NCBI GenBank assembly: GCA_050180705.1
Contig: JBFXDX010000001.1
Location: 521,772-585,771, forward strand
Origin: SB25 sp050180705
Lineage (GTDB): Bacteria > Bacteroidota > Bacteroidia > Bacteroidales > Tenuifilaceae
Length of the DNA: 64,000 nucleotides
Reading direction: 5' to 3'
Positions 61,521 through 64,000 of this stretch are shown one piece after another. Each line of letters starts with the position of its first letter. The stretch's first letter is position 1. A program made the position numbers and the translations under genes. The notes beneath the pieces are model-generated. The model was given only the letters and a program-made list of their open reading frames with translations, searched no databases and was not told where the DNA came from.

Positions 61521-64000
61521 ATGAGAAAAATTTCTACCCTGCTGGCTATCTTTCTCTTTACTGGTGCTACACTAATGGCACAAGAGGTTCAAAAGAAAGA
61601 TCTTGATCAAAATGGGTTTCCTACCTTTGTAAAGTTTGATACAAAAGGGAAAACTTATGCAAAAGCAGAATCAAAAGCTGTTTTGTCAAACGTTTTAAAC
61701 TTGACAAAAAATGATGACTACAAGACATTACGTTCTGAAAAAGACCAAGTTGGTTTTACTCACGAAAAATTTCAACAGTACTATAAAGGTGTAAAAGTTG
61801 AATATGGTACTTATACAGTACATAGCCGTAATAGTGTCATTGAATCGATGAGCGGTGAGTTTAAATCGATTAACAACATCGAAACTAAACCAACAATTTC
61901 GGCCGACAAAGCCATTGAAAATGCTAAAACATTTGTACATGCAACTAAGTACATGTGGGAGACAGACAAAGAATATGCTCCTACCACTGAACTTGTTATT
62001 GTTGCTGCCGATTATGGGAAAAAAGCCGATGCTACTTATGAAATGGTTTTGGCTTACAAAGTTGATATTTATGCCGCAGAGCCACTTAGCCGCGATTATA
62101 TTTATGTAAATGCACAAACAGGAAAAATAGTACACACCAATGCAATTATAAAAAAGGCTGCTGCTACAGGAACTGCTGCAACCCGATATAGTGGTACAAA
62201 ATCTATCTCAACCGATAGTTACAATAGTGCATATCGTTTACGGGATGTAACAAGGGGAAGCGGTATTTATACTTACGATTGTAATACTTCTACCAGTTAT
62301 ACAAGTGCCGTCGATTTCACCGACTCCGATAATAACTGGACTGCTGCTGAATATAATAATACAGCAAAAGATAATGGTGCTTTAGATGCTCATTGGGCAG
62401 GTATGGTTACATACGATTATTTCAATACTTATCACAACCGTAATAGTTTTGATGGTAGTGGTGCACTTGTAAAAACATACGTTCACTACAGCTCTAATTA
62501 CGAAAATGCTTTTTGGAATGGTTCTGTATTCACGTTTGGTGATGGAGCTTCAACTTTTGATATATTAACTTCACTAGATGTTTTTGGCCACGAATTTGGT
62601 CATGCGGTTTGTGAAAATACATGTAACCTAACCTACTCAAAGGAACCAGGCGCTTTAAACGAAGCATTTAGCGACATTTGGGGATGTACAATAGAGTATC
62701 ACTATGCTCCTGATAAAGAAACATGGAATATGGGTGAAGATCTTGGGTATGTACTTCGTTCCTTAAGCAATCCTAACTCAAAACAATTACCCGACACATA
62801 CTTGGGAACATACTGGGTTACCAGTTCTACAGATTATTATGGTGTTCACACTAATAATGGTCCTTTCTGCTACTGGTATTACTTAATATCCGTGGGTGGT
62901 TCAGGTACAAACGATAATGGAGATTCATATTCAGTAAGCGCAATCGGTATCGAAAAAGCTGAATTAATTGCTTATCGTATTGAAAGTGTATATATGTCTG
63001 CCAGTTCAAATTATGCCAATGCTAGAACTTATGCAATACAGTCTGCTATTGATTTATATGGTTCTGGTTCAGCTGAAGAAATTGCAGTTACTAGAGCAAT
63101 GTACGCTATTGGTGTTGGCGCCGATTATGTGTCTACAGACACTCAAGCTCCAACGGCTCCAACCAACTTGGCTTCTTCAAATATAACAGAATCTTCTGTT
63201 TCATTAAGTTGGACAGCATCAACCGATAATGTTGCCGTTACGGGTTACGATATTTACAGAAATGGAACCTTACTTGCAACAACTACAAGCACGTCATATA
63301 GTGTTACAGGTTTAACTGCTTCAACAACATACACTTTCTACGTTAAAGCTAAAGATGCTGCTGGTAATGTTTCATCTGCAAGTAGTACTATTAGCGTTAC
63401 AACTTCAGTAAGTACTGACACAGAAGCACCAACCGCACCAACATCTCTTGCTTCAGCAAGTCTAACGTCTTCTTCTTTTACATTGAGTTGGACTGCATCA
63501 ACTGATAATGTTGCAGTTACAGGATACAATGTATACCAAGACGGAACTTTACTTGGAACTGTTACAACAACAAGTTACAGCGTGACTGGGCTAACCGCAT
63601 CAACAACTTACTCATACACTGTAAAGGCTAAAGATGCTGCAGGTAATCTTTCATCAGCAAGTACCGCTTTAAGCGTTACCACTCCTGCCGTCACAATAAC
63701 TTACTGTACATCACAAGGAAGCAACTACTCCTATGAGTGGATATCAAGTGTAACTGTTGGCACTATGACTAAAACCTCATCGGCTGCTGGTTATTCAGAC
63801 TTTACCAGTGTAACATTCAATGCAACCGCCGGTAGCAGCTATAGCGTTTCGTTGGTTCCTGGCTTTGCCAGCACAACCTACAACGAGTACTGGAAAATCT
63901 GGATTGACCTTAACGGCGATGGAGACTTTGATGATACCAATGAGAATGTATTTGATGCAGGTGCTCTTAGCAAAACAACTGTAACTGGTACAATTACAAT
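61521..64000 (+). CDS. Secreted M4 (thermolysin-like) metalloprotease with Fn3 and GEVED domains, 3' end outside window
   Basis: Frame open from ATG 61521 to the window end, 826 codons without stop. Signal peptide (residues 1-21, ending LMAQ), then an FTP/propeptide region (to about 215). The catalytic domain has the zinc site HEFGH (His357, Glu358, His361), the third ligand Glu381 in ALNEAFSDIWG, and the active-site His in YYGVHTNNG. Two fibronectin type III repeats (about 535-625 and 635-720, each with TAPTNLAS or TAPTSLAS followed by LSWTASTDN) are followed by the start of a GEVED domain (EYWKIWIDLNGDGDFDD). The tail probably ends in a T9SS sorting domain outside the window. It degrades extracellular protein. 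Confidence 0.92.
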   Translation, partial: MRKISTLLAIFLFTGATLMAQEVQKKDLDQNGFPTFVKFDTKGKTYAKAESKAVLSNVLNLTKNDDYKTLRSEKDQVGFTHEKFQQYYKGVKVEYGTYTVHSRNSVIESMSGEFKSINNIETKPTISADKAIENAKTFVHATKYMWETDKEYAPTTELVIVAADYGKKADATYEMVLAYKVDIYAAEPLSRDYIYVNAQTGKIVHTNAIIKKAAATGTAATRYSGTKSISTDSYNSAYRLRDVTRGSGIYTYDCNTSTSYTSAVDFTDSDNNWTAAEYNNTAKDNGALDAHWAGMVTYDYFNTYHNRNSFDGSGALVKTYVHYSSNYENAFWNGSVFTFGDGASTFDILTSLDVFGHEFGHAVCENTCNLTYSKEPGALNEAFSDIWGCTIEYHYAPDKETWNMGEDLGYVLRSLSNPNSKQLPDTYLGTYWVTSSTDYYGVHTNNGPFCYWYYLISVGGSGTNDNGDSYSVSAIGIEKAELIAYRIESVYMSASSNYANARTYAIQSAIDLYGSGSAEEIAVTRAMYAIGVGADYVSTDTQAPTAPTNLASSNITESSVSLSWTASTDNVAVTGYDIYRNGTLLATTTSTSYSVTGLTASTTYTFYVKAKDAAGNVSSASSTISVTTSVSTDTEAPTAPTSLASASLTSSSFTLSWTASTDNVAVTGYNVYQDGTLLGTVTTTSYSVTGLTASTTYSYTVKAKDAAGNLSSASTALSVTTPAVTITYCTSQGSNYSYEWISSVTVGTMTKTSSAAGYSDFTSVTFNATAGSSYSVSLVPGFASTTYNEYWKIWIDLNGDGDFDDTNENVFDAGALSKTTVTGTIT

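Noticed and set aside
61728..62135. Minus-strand frame inside the M4 protease
   Set aside because: The opposite frame encodes the protease continuously with all catalytic motifs; the antisense frame has no recognisable domain.
63338..63529. Minus-strand frame over the Fn3 repeats
   Set aside because: Antisense to the Fn3 repeats of the protease; low-complexity product.

Overview
The window looks like a chromosome segment of a free-living or host-associated member of the Bacteroidota, probably order Bacteroidales or a close relative. The evidence is the low-GC coding style, promoters of the TTTG-N(17-20)-TAnnTTTG type, a type IX secretion (T9SS) sorting tail on the secreted amylase, families largely restricted to the phylum (BtuG, DUF3822, DUF6913) and a hisDC/hisB/hisIE gene set. 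No phage, transposase or CRISPR array is visible. The genus cannot be named from the sequence alone.

Layout. 1-5 kb: secreted hydrolases (lipoprotein esterase, GH13 amylase with T9SS tail, lipid A deacylase-like barrel). 5-14 kb, minus strand: DUF3108, DUF368, phosphosulfolactate synthase, a TPR protein, a dihydroorotate dehydrogenase-like enzyme, dapA, a DUF6913 protein and ligA. 14-17.5 kb: a RelA/SpoT homologue with a degraded hydrolase site, a small beta-rich envelope protein and a 21-bp-module tandem repeat. 17.5-24 kb: M3 peptidase, MarR regulator divergent from an M1 peptidase, and speB. 24-26.4 kb, minus strand: ECF sigma factor, anti-sigma factor and two Spy/CpxP-like periplasmic proteins. 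26.5-28.7 kb: an output-less HAMP-type membrane protein coupled to trkH. 28.8-34.7 kb: two tRNA-Asp, rsmD cluster, RecD-like helicase, sfsA and a TPR protein. 34.7-36.3 kb: a trp attenuator and trpB. 37.4-40.7 kb, minus strand: cobalamin riboswitch, btuB and btuG. 40.7-48.2 kb: a complete histidine operon (hisG, fused hisD-hisC, hisB, hisH, hisA, hisF, hisIE) behind a histidine-codon attenuator. 48.3-50.5 kb: tRNA-Arg followed by a hipBA cassette bracketed by a 29-bp direct repeat. 50.6-61.3 kb: housekeeping genes (SH3 lipoprotein, phosphoesterase, frameshifted dnaX, ferritin, DUF2975/HTH pair, secA, argS). 61.5 kb to the end: an M4 metalloprotease that runs off the window.

The strongest points of interest are these: ribosome-sensing attenuators in front of both trpB and hisG, each with a readable leader peptide (three Trp codons in a row; nine His codons); a single-ORF HisD-HisC fusion; dnaX split at an A10 run, consistent with programmed slippage making tau and gamma; a hipBA cassette with three copies of an operator-like repeat, inserted at the tRNA-Arg terminator; and an RSH enzyme whose synthetase site is intact but whose HD hydrolase site has lost key residues. 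These are sequence-level readings; no searches or folding programs were run.
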